Origin: Coriolopsis trogii
Lineage: Eukaryota > Basidiomycota > Agaricomycetes > Polyporales > Polyporaceae
Assembly (NCBI GenBank): GCA_020543525.1
Contig: JAHYIO010000036.1
Span: 2,790,001-2,854,000 of the forward strand
Reading direction: 5' to 3'
Length of the DNA: 64,000 bases
Shown piece after piece: positions 35,040 to 45,515 of this stretch. A program made the position numbers and the translations under genes. Below the pieces are notes generated by a model. That model saw nothing but the letters and a program-made list of their open reading frames with translations, was not told the origin of the DNA and did not search any database. The number at the start of each line of letters is the position of its first letter. Positions within the stretch are counted from its first letter, which is position 1.

Positions 35040-36916
35040 ATGGTCTCGTTCTGGCTCTCCTCCGTCCTCTCCGCGCTGTCTCTAGCTGCGCTCAAGGCTT
35101 CGGCCTTTGATATCAACCGACAAGACAATGTACGTGATGTGGCCGTACAGCTGCACTTTTGCTGACGATTATCTGCATTGCATAGGTGGTATTGTAAGAC
35201 AGTCTACTCGGTACCTACCTTGTCATCTTACTCACGTATCCTCCAGGTACTGGGGACAGAATTCGTACGGCGCCACCCATGGTAACGACCCCGCAAACTG
35301 GCAGAAGAGCCTCGCGACTTACTGTCAGGTACCATTCTCGCGGCCAACTCTGCTGCCCAATCCGCTCACTCGTATCTCTGAGCGATAGGATGATGCGGCG
35401 GACGTGATCCCCATCTCCTTCTTGAACGTGTTCTTCGACGTTGGTGGTCTACCTTCCATCAACCTTGCGAATGTAAGCATACCTCTCCATATTCCGGATA
35501 TTGGTATCTAACGCGAAGCCTTATGACCCGCAGAGCTGCAATTCAGTCGACAACTCGTCCTTCCCGGGGACGAATCTAGCCAACTGCGGCTCTATAGCCT
35601 CCGATATCCAGTTCTGCCAGTCCAAGGGCAAGATCGTCCTGCTCTCTCTGGGCGGCGCCACTGGCGCGGCGAGCTTCTCCTCTGACGCGCAGGCGACGGC
35701 CTTTGGCGACACCATCTGGAACCTCTTCCTTGGTGGCTCGAGCTCGACGCGTCCGTTTGGCTCTGCTGTCCTCGATGGCATTGACCTCGACATCGAGGGT
35801 GGAGGCACGACGTACTTTGCGTCCTTTGTGAACCGCATCCGCCAACTGTCGAACGGGGCGAGCAAGAAGTACTATGTTACGGCTGCTCCCCAGTGCCCGT
35901 ATCCTGATGCGTACTTGTCTACGTGAGTTGTTCTCTCTAGACCATTCAATCTGGTGATTTCTCATCGAGTTCTAGGGTTTTGAACGCGGTCGGTTTCGAT
36001 GCCATCTTCGTGCAGTTCTGTACGTCCGCTCTATAATTTCGCGTATTCAGCCGTCTACTGATCACAGTATGTTTACGCAGACAGCAACTACTGTTCCGTT
36101 TCTGCGTACCCCGGAAGCTTCGACTTCGACCAATGGTGCGTGTCTCGGTAAATGGTCATATGCAATAGCTATCCTAACATTGTTCGCCAGGGACACGTGG
36201 GCAAAGACCGTTGCTGTGGACAAGAACGTCAAGGTCTACGTTGGCGCACCTGCCTCGAACACTGCGGCGTCCGGCTACACGGACCTCACGAACCTCATCA
36301 ACATCGCGCTCGCCACACGCAGCCAGTACTCCTCCTTCGGTGGTGTCAGCCTCTGGGACGCCTCACAAGCCTACGGTGCGTCTCTATGCTACCTCCCACC
36401 ATCTGGCTCAAGGGCTGATAGTATTGTCCCGCCCTAGCAAACGGTCGCTTTGATCTCGGTATCAAGAACGCCATCAAGCAGGGCGGAAAGGAGACTACGA
36501 CCTCGATCCCTATCACTGTCTCGACACCTACGAGCACGACGACGATCCCGCCCACAACGACCGTCACGACCACGTCTGGCTCGTCCTCGACCGCGTCTGG
36601 GAGCTGTGCGAACGTGCCCATCTGGGTCAACAACGTCGCTGTACGTTTCTCTCTCCTCCTTCCATAGCCTGTCACTGATGGCTCGAGCGCGCTTGCATCC
36701 TTGCCTTTGCTCTTGATGTAGTACAACGGCGGCACGCAGGTGATATACGCTGGCCACCTTTGGACGGCCAAATGGTGGTCATACGGGAGCACCCCGGGCG
36801 GGAGCGCAGGCGACTGGCAGGACAATGGGGTATGCGCCAACTTTGCGGCCGCGCTCCCGACTGCGCATCGTGCGGCCAAGTCCGTACTCTTGCCCGCGCC
36901 CTCGCCGAGTGCGTGA
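35040..36916 (+). CDS. Secreted GH18 chitinase with CBM5/12-type tail
   Basis: Endochitinase of the class III type: hydrolyses beta-1,4 GlcNAc bonds by substrate-assisted catalysis, secreted. A signal peptide MVSFWLSSVLSALSLAALKA opens the protein. The catalytic barrel includes VVLYWGQNSYG, KIVLLSLGGATG and the GH18 signature DGIDLDIEGG, with the catalytic Glu codon at 35795-35797. YVTAAPQCPYPDAYL, FDAIFVQF and GGVSLWDASQAY follow, all in family order. A S/T-rich linker (about 36500-36600) leads to a chitin-binding module: VPIWVNNVAYNGGTQVIYAG then HLWTAKWWSYG and WQDNGVC. At least seven short introns. All key residues are present. Likely roles are cell-wall remodelling or use of fungal or insect chitin; the sequence does not decide. 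Confidence 0.97.
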
Positions 36917-37075
36917 GCGAAAACGCAGGGTAATGTGGAGAAAACGCAAGGTGCGGCGGATGGATTGTGTACAACGATATCTGGAAGTCTTGGAATAAAT
37001 ACATATCATCGCTCGATGCGCCCACGCAGGATGCGTTCGAGACCGACCGTGTGTAAACTATGCGATACATGCAGG

Positions 37076-37705
37076 TCAGAAGTGAGTGCCAGGATCCTTA
37101 AAAAGGGGGTATAGAAGGCCCGCGATGACTGCGATGACTAGCATCGCACCTATGAAACCCAGAACCGGGCCCACCACAACAGCCAAGCCTAGCATGCCTG
37201 CCTTCGCTGCATAGCCCGCTGTGTACGTTCCAGGCAGCACGATGTTCGGTGAGATGATGATCCCAACAGAGGCAGTGAACATGCTCGATGTAAATGCGCT
37301 GACGGACCCCACGCCGACCATCACCATGGGTCCCTTCCCCTTGACGTACGCCTCCTGGAGCCACCCGAGCAGGAATACGAGGACAACGTTGCAGGGGAAC
37401 AGGAGGGCGGTGCCGTGTAGGACGACGTGGTAAAACTCGTCACCGACCTCATGCTTGTCGAGTATTGAGTCGCCCAACATGGTGTTGGAGACACCGCCGA
37501 CACAGATTATGACGAGTATCATGGTCGTGCCAATGGCGAGGAGTACAAATGAGCGGCAGCGTTTGCCCTTGGGGAACATGTTGCGAGCTGCAGCCTTCCA
37601 TCCTGGGGGCGCCGCTTCGGTCGCTGGAGCGTTCGTCTTGGCGGCTTCTGCGACAGGTCCGAGTTCGATGTCGTGCCAGACGGGGGAGGTGGGTGTCCTT
37701 GGCAT
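37076..37705 (-). CDS. Small multi-span membrane protein
   Basis: 209 residues, uninterrupted. N-terminal soluble part MPRTPTSPVWHDIELGPVAE with A/P-rich sequence, then about five spans: RSFVLLAIGTTMILVIICVG, VLHGTALLFPCNVVLVFLLG, SVSAFTSSMFTASVGIII and a long hydrophobic C-terminal pair from GMLGLAVVVGPVLGFIGAML to VIAGLLYPLF. Start chosen at MPRTPTSP, with a TATA box about 170 bp upstream. The chitinase gene is convergent, its stop 160 bp away. Family not recognised. Confidence 0.65.
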   Translation of the reverse strand: MPRTPTSPVWHDIELGPVAEAAKTNAPATEAAPPGWKAAARNMFPKGKRCRSFVLLAIGTTMILVIICVGGVSNTMLGDSILDKHEVGDEFYHVVLHGTALLFPCNVVLVFLLGWLQEAYVKGKGPMVMVGVGSVSAFTSSMFTASVGIIISPNIVLPGTYTAGYAAKAGMLGLAVVVGPVLGFIGAMLVIAVIAGLLYPLFKDPGTHF

Positions 37706-38205
37706 GGTGGTGGATAACGGAAGATTTGGAGAAGTCGAGAACGATAAGCGTGAAAAATTGGTTACGCGGAGAAGAGAGAAATGAGCGGCGGGGACGACTT
37801 CGTCTAACTGTAACTGGATGTGGTCGGGGAGAGTGCGAGGATCTGGATGGCAGTGAAGGCTAGCCTGAGCCTTATATACGCGAGCAGCCATCGGGGTTTG
37901 ATTATGTTTAGCCGGGACCGACTTCCGCTTGTGCTTTGTAGGTAAAATCTTGACAAGAGATAGTGTCAGAAGTCAAAGCGCTTGGTGGACACGAGGTTCG
38001 CCTTGACCAAGTTTGGTGACTCCCGCTTCTCAAACACGAAGGGCAAAGCGACAAGTGGGTATTGCAGGGGCGGATGCCGATGATATACTGTAACAATGAG
38101 AGTCTACAACTACACATTGTAGTACGTGCCCGACAAGGAAGTAAGAACCTATGATGAAGAGTGATCATAGAACGGAACAGACTCACTGTAAAGCCCTACA
38201 TGAGG
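37706..38205. promoter_or_regulatory. Promoter region of the 37-kb membrane-protein gene
   Basis: 500 bp between two minus-strand genes. Contains the TATA box at 37872-37878 and a CT-rich leader on the sense strand. The far part is the 3' flank of the next gene. Confidence 0.5.
37872..37878 (-). promoter_or_regulatory. TATA box
   Basis: Minus-strand TATATAA in the context CGTATATAAGGCTC, about 170 bp upstream of the ATG at 37705. Confidence 0.6.
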
Positions 38206-38835
38206 TCACGATTCCCCTTGCAGTCCGCCGCGGCCGAAACATGTCCGATACATGTACACCAGAACGGCAATCGGACCCAGTATGACCGCCGTACCTAAAG
38301 GGCTTGCCTTGAGGGCTTGAAGCGGAATCAACCCTCCTTCACCCAGGTACCGCCGCACTATCGCAACGCCAATAGGAGCGGCCAAAGCACCCGCCACAAT
38401 CGTCCCGGCCACCATGACCGCCCAGAAGATCATAGTTCCAGACCTGTTTGCCCATGTCGCAAGGGTTGTGGACACCAAAGCCGCGAGGCATGTTCCGCTT
38501 GCAATAATGGCGCATCCGCAGACCAGTACTTGTGCGAATGCTGGAGAGACGACGGAGCCTGCGTAGGCGGTGCGGATGAAGCCGGTGTAACCAAGGATGA
38601 GCGCACCTGCAAAGGTGTACGCCACTGCGAGTCCAAATGCGCACAATGTGGCAAGTTGAGATATTGAGGGGCAGGACAAAGAGGAAAAGCATGGAGGAGT
38701 CGCACGGACATGCTTGATAGTGGCATACACGCCTTCACTGGCAACTCTCCGCCGCGATGTAGCGAGGGAGGCTTTCCGGTGGCCCGGGTTGCACAGCGAA
38801 GCTGTGATGAGGACACCTTTCTCGGCACATATCAT
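38206..38835 (-). CDS. Small multi-span membrane protein
   Basis: 209 residues in one exon from the first in-frame ATG (MICAEKGVLITASLC). The first 60 residues look soluble and may be partly untranslated or intronic. Spans follow: LCAFGLAVAYTFAGALILGY, VVSPAFAQVLVCGCAIIASG, CLAALVSTTLATW, TMIFWAVMVAGTIVAGALAA and TAVILGPIAVLVYMY. Tandem with the 37-kb gene and in the same orientation. No family recognised. Confidence 0.55.
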   Translation of the reverse strand: MICAEKGVLITASLCNPGHRKASLATSRRRVASEGVYATIKHVRATPPCFSSLSCPSISQLATLCAFGLAVAYTFAGALILGYTGFIRTAYAGSVVSPAFAQVLVCGCAIIASGTCLAALVSTTLATWANRSGTMIFWAVMVAGTIVAGALAAPIGVAIVRRYLGEGGLIPLQALKASPLGTAVILGPIAVLVYMYRTCFGRGGLQGES

Positions 38836-39202
38836 AGATAGCCTGTAGACGGAAGAAAGGAGGCTGCTGGGACTGTGAGCCTAGATATGTCCGCCAACCT
38901 GGAGTATAGGGGAGTGCCGAGGAGTCGATGGGAGTGGGAGCATTCGATGGCAAGGAATGCAGGAGTGAGTAGTCAGTAGTATATTCCGGTTTGTACTGTT
39001 TCCTCCCTTTGATTATGCTGCGTCGTCAAGAGGTCGTGATATAGAATCACTACGGCATCGAGTCGAAGGAAATACAATAGCAAGTGGGGCCTGCCAGATA
39101 TGTTGAGTCTTCATAGTACATTTCTCATCTCAGCAAAAGGCTCCAGATGTACTGGAAAGCATGGTGCGTTGACACAAAGAGAGGCAGGATGGTAGGCTGG
39201 TG
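38836..39202. other. Intergenic, left flank of the nested transposons
   Basis: About 370 bp with no recognisable gene, ending at the outer element's target-site duplication. Confidence 0.5.
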
Positions 39203-39210
39203 GGCGTACA
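39203..39210 (+). repeat. Target-site duplication, outer element (left)
   Basis: GGCGTACA, identical to 48762-48769. Confidence 0.9.
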
Positions 39211-39229
39211 CAGGGGGCAACCAGCCGAG
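39211..39229 (+). repeat. Outer element terminal inverted repeat, left
   Basis: CAGGGGGCAACCAGCCGAG, a perfect inverted match to 48743-48761. Confidence 0.92.
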
Positions 39230-39249
39230 AGTCCGGCGACTCCATGTCT

Positions 39250-39298
39250 GAAAAGTTTAGCGCTGGACCCCGAACACCACTTGGGGGAGGAGGTCCCC
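39250..39298 (+). repeat. Outer element subterminal repeat, left
   Basis: About 49 bp running GAAAAGTTTAGCGCTGGACC through CACCACTTGGGGGAGGAGGT. It recurs at 48674-48723 in the same (direct) orientation, although the outermost repeats are inverted. Both blocks lie about 38-39 bp from their element end. A likely transposase-binding region. Confidence 0.75.
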
Positions 39299-41222
39299 TA
39301 GCCGAGATAAGATTACGTGCGCGCTGCATTATCAGTCTATACGAACCGCTTTCTCTCTCCGTTCAACCACCACCGCCGTCGACGGCGCCCTCTCCCTCTT
39401 CAGCTGGACCTGCCGGTCAAGGTCCTGATGCAACTCCTCTATCCCGTCACTACTAGGCACGCCAAAATCATCCCTCCACTCCTTTGTCACCTCCTCATCC
39501 TCAATACCCATCAAGTTCTCTTCGTTCCGGGAGATGTGCATATTGACTACCAGGCTGGCAGGCACATCAGGTACGTTCCCGGCTTCATCAGCATGGCCGA
39601 GTAGATGGTGTAGTGCGTTGTACTTCCAAATGGTCGCCGGTTGGCCTGGGGAGATCGGGGGGCATAGTGGACAATGGATGGGCACGTTGGTACATGGCGT
39701 GTTGGGAGATACTTTACGTGCTGCGGTGTACGACATGGATGTATGGTGATAGGGGCAGCTGGAAGCAATCTTGTATGAGTCTTTAGTCTTCGTTAATCGT
39801 GTTATACACCCGTCTTCTCCACAGAAGCCGCATGGTTCAAGCCCGATCTAGATGCTCACCGTCAGTGCTAAACATGTTGTCCAACAATTCCCGGTAGTTA
39901 CCTCATGCAGAAGCATTCTTTCATCACTGACACCTCTCATTGCATATAGGATGTGGCCGCCAACATGATTTCGCATTCGGGCGAGCTGCATGGTCTCTCC
40001 GCACAGGAGGCACCCGACAGAGGACTTCGGAGCACGCTTCTCTAGAGTGAGTTGCGGCGGAATGTCTGTGATTTCCAGTACGCTGACTACACCTTGATAT
40101 GAGCAGTCTGTCAGGCTGTATATTTGCGATGCATACCTTGCTTGTCCATGTACGGTAAGCCATCAACTTGTGAGATGGATGGCAGAAGTTCAATGTTGAA
40201 GGCAATGTCAGCTATTTCTGGCCCGAGAGCGTCCCACGCCATATCAAGACATTCACGAAGCTGGTCACCCGAAAGTGACCATGTAACCTCAGCAACGGAC
40301 CGGAGGAACGTATCAGATGATCCAGGCGCGTGTTCGCGAGGTGTCGGAGACTCGATGATGGTAGGAGCAAGAGGGTATAAGAGATGTGCAGGAACACTCA
40401 AGGTATGTTGCTGCCGCCGTGTGTTTGTCTTTGTGCCTGCAGTGAACTGAGCGTATGAGTGATTCCACAGCCACAGCGTCTCTGTTCCACTTGAGAGCGC
40501 ATCTGTACTTCGAAGCTTGAGGATTTGGACGGTCACGGTTGTGTGCGAACCGTGCGGTGCCTCAAGTTGTGTGACCTCGATAGCAGTTGCTCGGCGGGTG
40601 CGTGCCTTCTCTCCTCTCGTTTCAAACTCCAAGATTTCCGCGACGGCCAGACAGATACGCGAGTCGACTCGGACTAGGAGAGCGGCGAGGTCCCCTGCCT
40701 TGACGAGATCGACACCAGGGGTGAGATCCTGAGTGTTGAAGCGATCAAACTTGCTGCCATGTAGATCTTCGATTGTGACACCTCTCGAACGCAATGTACG
40801 CATCGTGACCTTGCGGGAACGCTTCGCGGTGAGTACAATAGCAACGACCGAGGCTTTGAGGTATTTCTTCCCTTCAACGACCAACCACTTGTCTTCAGAG
40901 AACTGTGACGGAACGCCATGGGCACCGGGGATCTGCGTTGTCTGGGAGGGTAAGAAGTCATCGATGGCTAACCCTTCAGGTCGATCATCAGGCTCTCCAT
41001 CGTCCTCTTCATATTCGTCGGGAACAGCCACTGGCAGCGATGAAGCCTGCGTTGGCAGGCAGTTGGACACGGGTTCAGCCGGACCGGATGGGGAACACAT
41101 GTCCGAGCAGCGGTCTCGAAGTGCAGATCCGACCTCAGGCTCCTCCGTCCTTGCATCGTCCGGATCATACTGGACACCAACATAGTCACCCTCTGGTCGA
41201 AGAAGGTCACAGTCTGTGTGCG

Positions 41223-41230
41223 TGGATAAC
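41223..41230 (+). repeat. Target-site duplication, hAT (left)
   Basis: TGGATAAC, identical to 45508-45515. Confidence 0.93.
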
Positions 41231-41250
41231 TAGTGATCGAAAGTCAGGTC
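41231..41250 (+). repeat. hAT terminal inverted repeat, left
   Basis: Matches 45488-45507 inverted with three mismatches in 20 bp. The TAGTGAT..AAAG start is reminiscent of Ac-type ends. Confidence 0.88.
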
Positions 41251-41637
41251 AGAAGACCGGTCGTGACCGTTCTAATGACCGGACATAACCGGTAAATGAC
41301 CTGACCTTGACCGCAAATTTTGCGGTCATGCTATAGGTCAAGTTCCGGTCATTGACAATGGGATATTTTGTCTGACCGGTCATGACCGGCTATGACCGGT
41401 TTATGACCGATATTTCTAACCGGTTTTAACCGGTTATCGACCGGTTATTCATGTACTTGATTGGACATTGGGCGGGCGGACCATCGCAAGCGCCAGACAA
41501 AACTGTGTAGATTATACCAATTTTGGCCTAAATGCAAACAAACAAACAAACTATGCTTTGCGCGACTGCAAAATTCTCCCACTGTCTTCGACCCTGTGCG
41601 TCTTCCGTGCTTCTTTTCTCATCGGTCAAAGCTACAT

Positions 41638-44600
41638 ATGGCGAACCGGACATCCACGAGCCGTGCTATACAAAAAGCTTCGGGAGCAATCAAGACATCA
41701 GCCGGGGGCGGCACAACAAGTACGGTGCACGCAAAGCGCAATCGCGAGGAGTCCTCCGATGAGAGTTCGGGAAATGAAGCACATCCGGCGAAGAAGAAAC
41801 CTGGTACTGCACCCGCTGCTAAAGTAGTAGCGGGTGTTAGACGCTCCGACCGGCATCGACGCAAGTCACGTAAGGCGATAGAGTCCACGTCGGGGGACAT
41901 TGTCTGGGACGACGAGGACAGAGAGGAACAGGAATAGGAGAAAGATGAGGAGAGCAGGGTGGGTGAAGGAGAGGATGGCGAGGCAGTGGAGGACGGTGGC
42001 GAACGGAGTGACAGTCCTATTGTGGTATGTGGAACCATGTTAGCAGAGGTGGGAGTACGCATTTGAATATGACTTACAATGATAGATACCGAGTGAATCG
42101 GATGACTCGGACGTTGATGGGGTCGTTGGCAAGCTTGTGAGACGAAGGACGAAAGCGGAGATGACAGCCGACTTGTTGACGATCTTCACGGCTCGAGAGA
42201 AAGTGCATTTTGAAGGTGAGGGGGAAGTTAAGGGGCGATGGTGTAAAATCTGTCGGTAAGTACATCAGCACTTGGCAGGAGAGAGGATGCTATGCTTTAG
42301 AAATATGTACTCACGATCATCACAACAGGGAAGACAAGCGAGTGCGCAAGGCCAAGGGCCGACACGCTGGTTGGTACCTCGGCCACAACTCAACCTGCCG
42401 CGAGCACATCAAGTCGGCGCATTACGAGGAGTATGCAAAGCGGTGTAAAGCCAAGGGAATAGACGAGAATAAGCGGTGCGTACCAGATAGAGTGAAAAAG
42501 GCGAGGGCAGAAGCGGCGGCAGTGGCGGCGGGGAAGAGAGGAGGGCAGCGCACTCTTGAGTCTCTGGGCGTACACAAGGTTGCAGCTCCGCCCGATTTCT
42601 CAGAGGAAACAATCTTGAAGACGGTCGCCGAACACGTTGTGTGCGGCCAACAGGTGCGTGTATATAGTAATCTGCAACTTAATCTCAGCCCCCGATTTAG
42701 ACGACATAAACTCTAATTACCTTCACAGCCCCTCGCAGTGGCGGGCGAAGTCACTTTCACAAACTGTCTCGTGGTCATGCGCCCAGGCACGAAGTGGCGA
42801 GAGCTCCCGACGCCTGACAAAGTCAAGACTTACGTTCACAACTCTTTCGTGACCTTTGTGGAGACCATAGCATCTGACATCGTGAAGGCTCCTGGGAACA
42901 CGTCCGGCCTGTTTGATATGTGGACGGCTGCGCACACCTCAAACGCATTCTTCGGTCTGATCCTGCAATGGATTGACGTCGCGTACGACCACATCACCGG
43001 GAACTGGACCTTCACTTACCGCAACGAGGTTGCTGCCTGTCACCAAGTCCTCGGCGACCATGCCGGTCCCAATCTGGGACGTTACCTCTTGGCTCTTCTC
43101 GACCGTGCCGGGGTCACGTCGAAATCTCTCTGCAAGGTACGTATCCTCCTCCCCCCCACCCTCCCAACCAGTCCCCCTCTTTGTACACACGCCCCCGACC
43201 GGTCCTCACTGCGCACGCCTCGCTCCCCTGCCTCTCAGCTTGGACATCTCACAACCGACAACGCAACAAACAACTCCGCTGGCGTGAAGGAGTTAGAACG
43301 GCGCCTCAGGTTGAGGAACATCCTACCGGACAATTGGGTCACATCGGAACGGCTTCTCGGGTGCGCGCACTCATTGTCTCACCTGTATTCTCATGCTAAC
43401 TGCTCTATTCTCTAGCTGCTTTGGACACATCGTCGAGCTAGCTATCAATGACTTCATGGATACGATCACAGACACGAAGATAGCGGAGTCACGAGAAGAA
43501 GTCTGGAACTTCGACCCGCAAGCACGATCAGAGCGTACGGACCTGATAGCGATGGTGCGCACCTTGGCAGTGAAGGTACGCATGTCTGTACACCTGTGTC
43601 CGGTCCTCCGTCTCCGTGGTGGTATGCAGATCTTCGTAAGACGTTGACCAGCAAGACCATTCACATCCGAAATGTAGACGTCTGGCTTGATATGCTAACG
43701 TTTTGGTATTCCAGATTCAGGCTTCGTCCCAGCGCAAGGAGCTTTTCCATTCCCTACAGAAGGAGGCAGGAATCAACCCACCGCTTGTCATCCCCCTTCA
43801 TAGCAATGTGCGCTGGGGCAGCGCCCATAATATGTTGTTACGTGCGTACGAGCTTCGTGAGGTACGCGATCATCTCTTCTGCGTCCCACCTAGCAGCTAA
43901 TTGAACCTCGACGGTCCTAGCATATCGACGCGTTCATCGCTATGGCGGATGTCAAGTTTGGCCCCATCACGAGGCAGCGTCGCCGCGGCCAGCGCGACAA
44001 GAAGATTCCATGGGCGGCCTTCCAGTTCACCAAGGAGCAATGGGAGACGGTTCGGCTGTGCAGCGAGATACTCACGGTGAGCAGACTCTCCTCCCTGCGC
44101 ATCAAACTCTGACATGTTCTTTCTTTCCAGGACTCACATCTATACCAGCAAGTATGTTCTACCAACCGAGCACCGACCGTGCATAAGGTCATCCCGGTGA
44201 TGGAGAACCTAGCAACACGGTGGGAGAAGAAGGCGGCCAATGCTGCATACGCTCCCTTTCATCACGCACTGAACGCTGCTCTCGCTAAGCTGAATAAGTA
44301 CTACAAGAAGCTCGATAACGCAGATGCGTACATTCTTGCAATGTGTAAGCTTTTGTTTATGCACTGATTCACAATCTCTTACGAACTCCTTTCAGATCTT
44401 CATCCGTACTTCAAGCTTAACTATATCAACAACAAGTGGGGAGGAGAGGCTGAGTACCTCAAAGACATCGAAGATGGCATACCAGACCCTCGCAATTGGA
44501 AGGCCTACGCATCTGACGTAGTTGAGAAGGTGGTAAGTCTGTTCGGTGCTACCTGTCCGTATTACGCTGATGTTTGAAATCTAGCTCGAGTATTACTGGC

Positions 44601-45221
44601 CGAAGCGCCTGCGTCCAGAGGACTTCACGCCGAAGGAACAGAATGATGAGCACGACAAGGGTAAACAGCCGGCTGCGGCCTCTCCGGACATCAATGCTCA
44701 GAGTCTCGAGGATGACGAGGATGATTACGACCGTGAGCGGCGCCTTCAGCTTGAGCGCGCTGAGAGCGATGATGGGTGGAGGTCGGAGATGGCACGTTAC
44801 ACTTCGACACGTGACCTACAGGTCAAGAAGGATGCGGACACTGTTGCTTGGTGGGCGGTGAGTATGCCGAACTCCGCTTTGGCTTGAGCGTATACTTACT
44901 TGTTCTATTTTGTCTCAGCAACATGCTTCCATCTATCCGACGCATGCACGCATGGCGCTCGATATTCTCCCGATCGCAGGGGCGACTGTTGGCGTCGAGT
45001 CGCTGTTTTCACACGGTGGACAGGTCCTCACGGACCGTCGCTCACGTCTTGCACCGCAGGTGTTTGAAGAGCTCCAATGCCTCGAGCATCATTGGAAGCC
45101 CACCATCGTGAATTACGCTCGCGAGAACGAGAAGAATGTTGAGTTTATTGAGATAGAGGAGTACGAGTATATGGAGATGGAGGACCAGATGCTGAGGGCC
45201 GTCGATGACGTTGATGAATAA
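41638..45221 (+). CDS. hAT transposase (premature TAG near the N-terminus)
   Basis: Start MANRTSTSRAIQKASG, followed by a basic/acidic low-complexity head. An in-frame TAG at 41935-41937 interrupts it, after which the same frame continues EKDEESRVGEGEDGEAVEDG to a clean intron donor. Downstream: a BED-type finger (RWCKIC ... CREHIKSAHYEEY), a helical region, the core with FFGLILQWIDV, LGHLTTDNATNNSAGVKELE and CFGHIVELAIND (the hAT C..H motif), a long insertion, VRWGSAHNMLLRAYELRE, YLHPYFKLNYINNKWG, and the C-terminal dimerisation block PIAGATVGVESLFSHGGQVL then TDRRSRL. About ten short introns, each leaving an open frame. Apart from the TAG it looks intact; translation could restart at the Met of MTADLLTIFTAREK, still upstream of the BED finger. 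Confidence 0.9.
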
Positions 45222-45487
45222 TTAGATGTTATACGTACATTATAGTTCCACGATGGTGTGCTTTTATGTGTTACTATATGTGTGATTGACCAGTCATGAC
45301 CGGTTTATAACTGGTCATAACCGGTCATGACCGCTGTTCAGTCATGACCGGTCATAACTGATGACCGGACCGTCGGTCATGTCAGGTCATGCAATGACTG
45401 ATTGTTCGGTCCAGTCAGACAAAACCGAACCGGTCAGGTCCAGGTCCGGTCACCGGTCATTGTCCAGAGGGGCCAATGACCGGACTT

Positions 45488-45507
45488 GACCGGACTTTTA
45501 ATCACTA
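45488..45507 (-). repeat. hAT terminal inverted repeat, right
   Basis: Reverse complement begins TAGTGATTAAAAGTCCGGTC. Confidence 0.88.
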
Positions 45508-45515
45508 TGGATAAC
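45508..45515 (+). repeat. Target-site duplication, hAT (right)
   Basis: TGGATAAC. Confidence 0.93.

Larger units (their letters stand above)
41231..45507 (+). mobile_element. hAT-superfamily DNA transposon
   Basis: 4277 bp. Ends are imperfect inverted repeats: left TAGTGATCGAAAGTCAGGTC, right (reverse complement) TAGTGATTAAAAGTCCGGTC, with an 8-bp duplication TGGATAAC. Both subterminal regions (about 41250-41450 and 45290-45490) are packed with TGACCGG/CCGGTCA and ACCGGTTA-like copies, as expected for transposase-binding arrays. Carries one transposase gene on the plus strand, opposite to the gene it interrupts. Confidence 0.95.

Noticed and set aside
39332..41230. Treating this as a separate gene from the 45.5-48.4 kb reading frame
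   Set aside because: Target-site duplications of the hAT and frame continuity across it show the two are halves of one gene.
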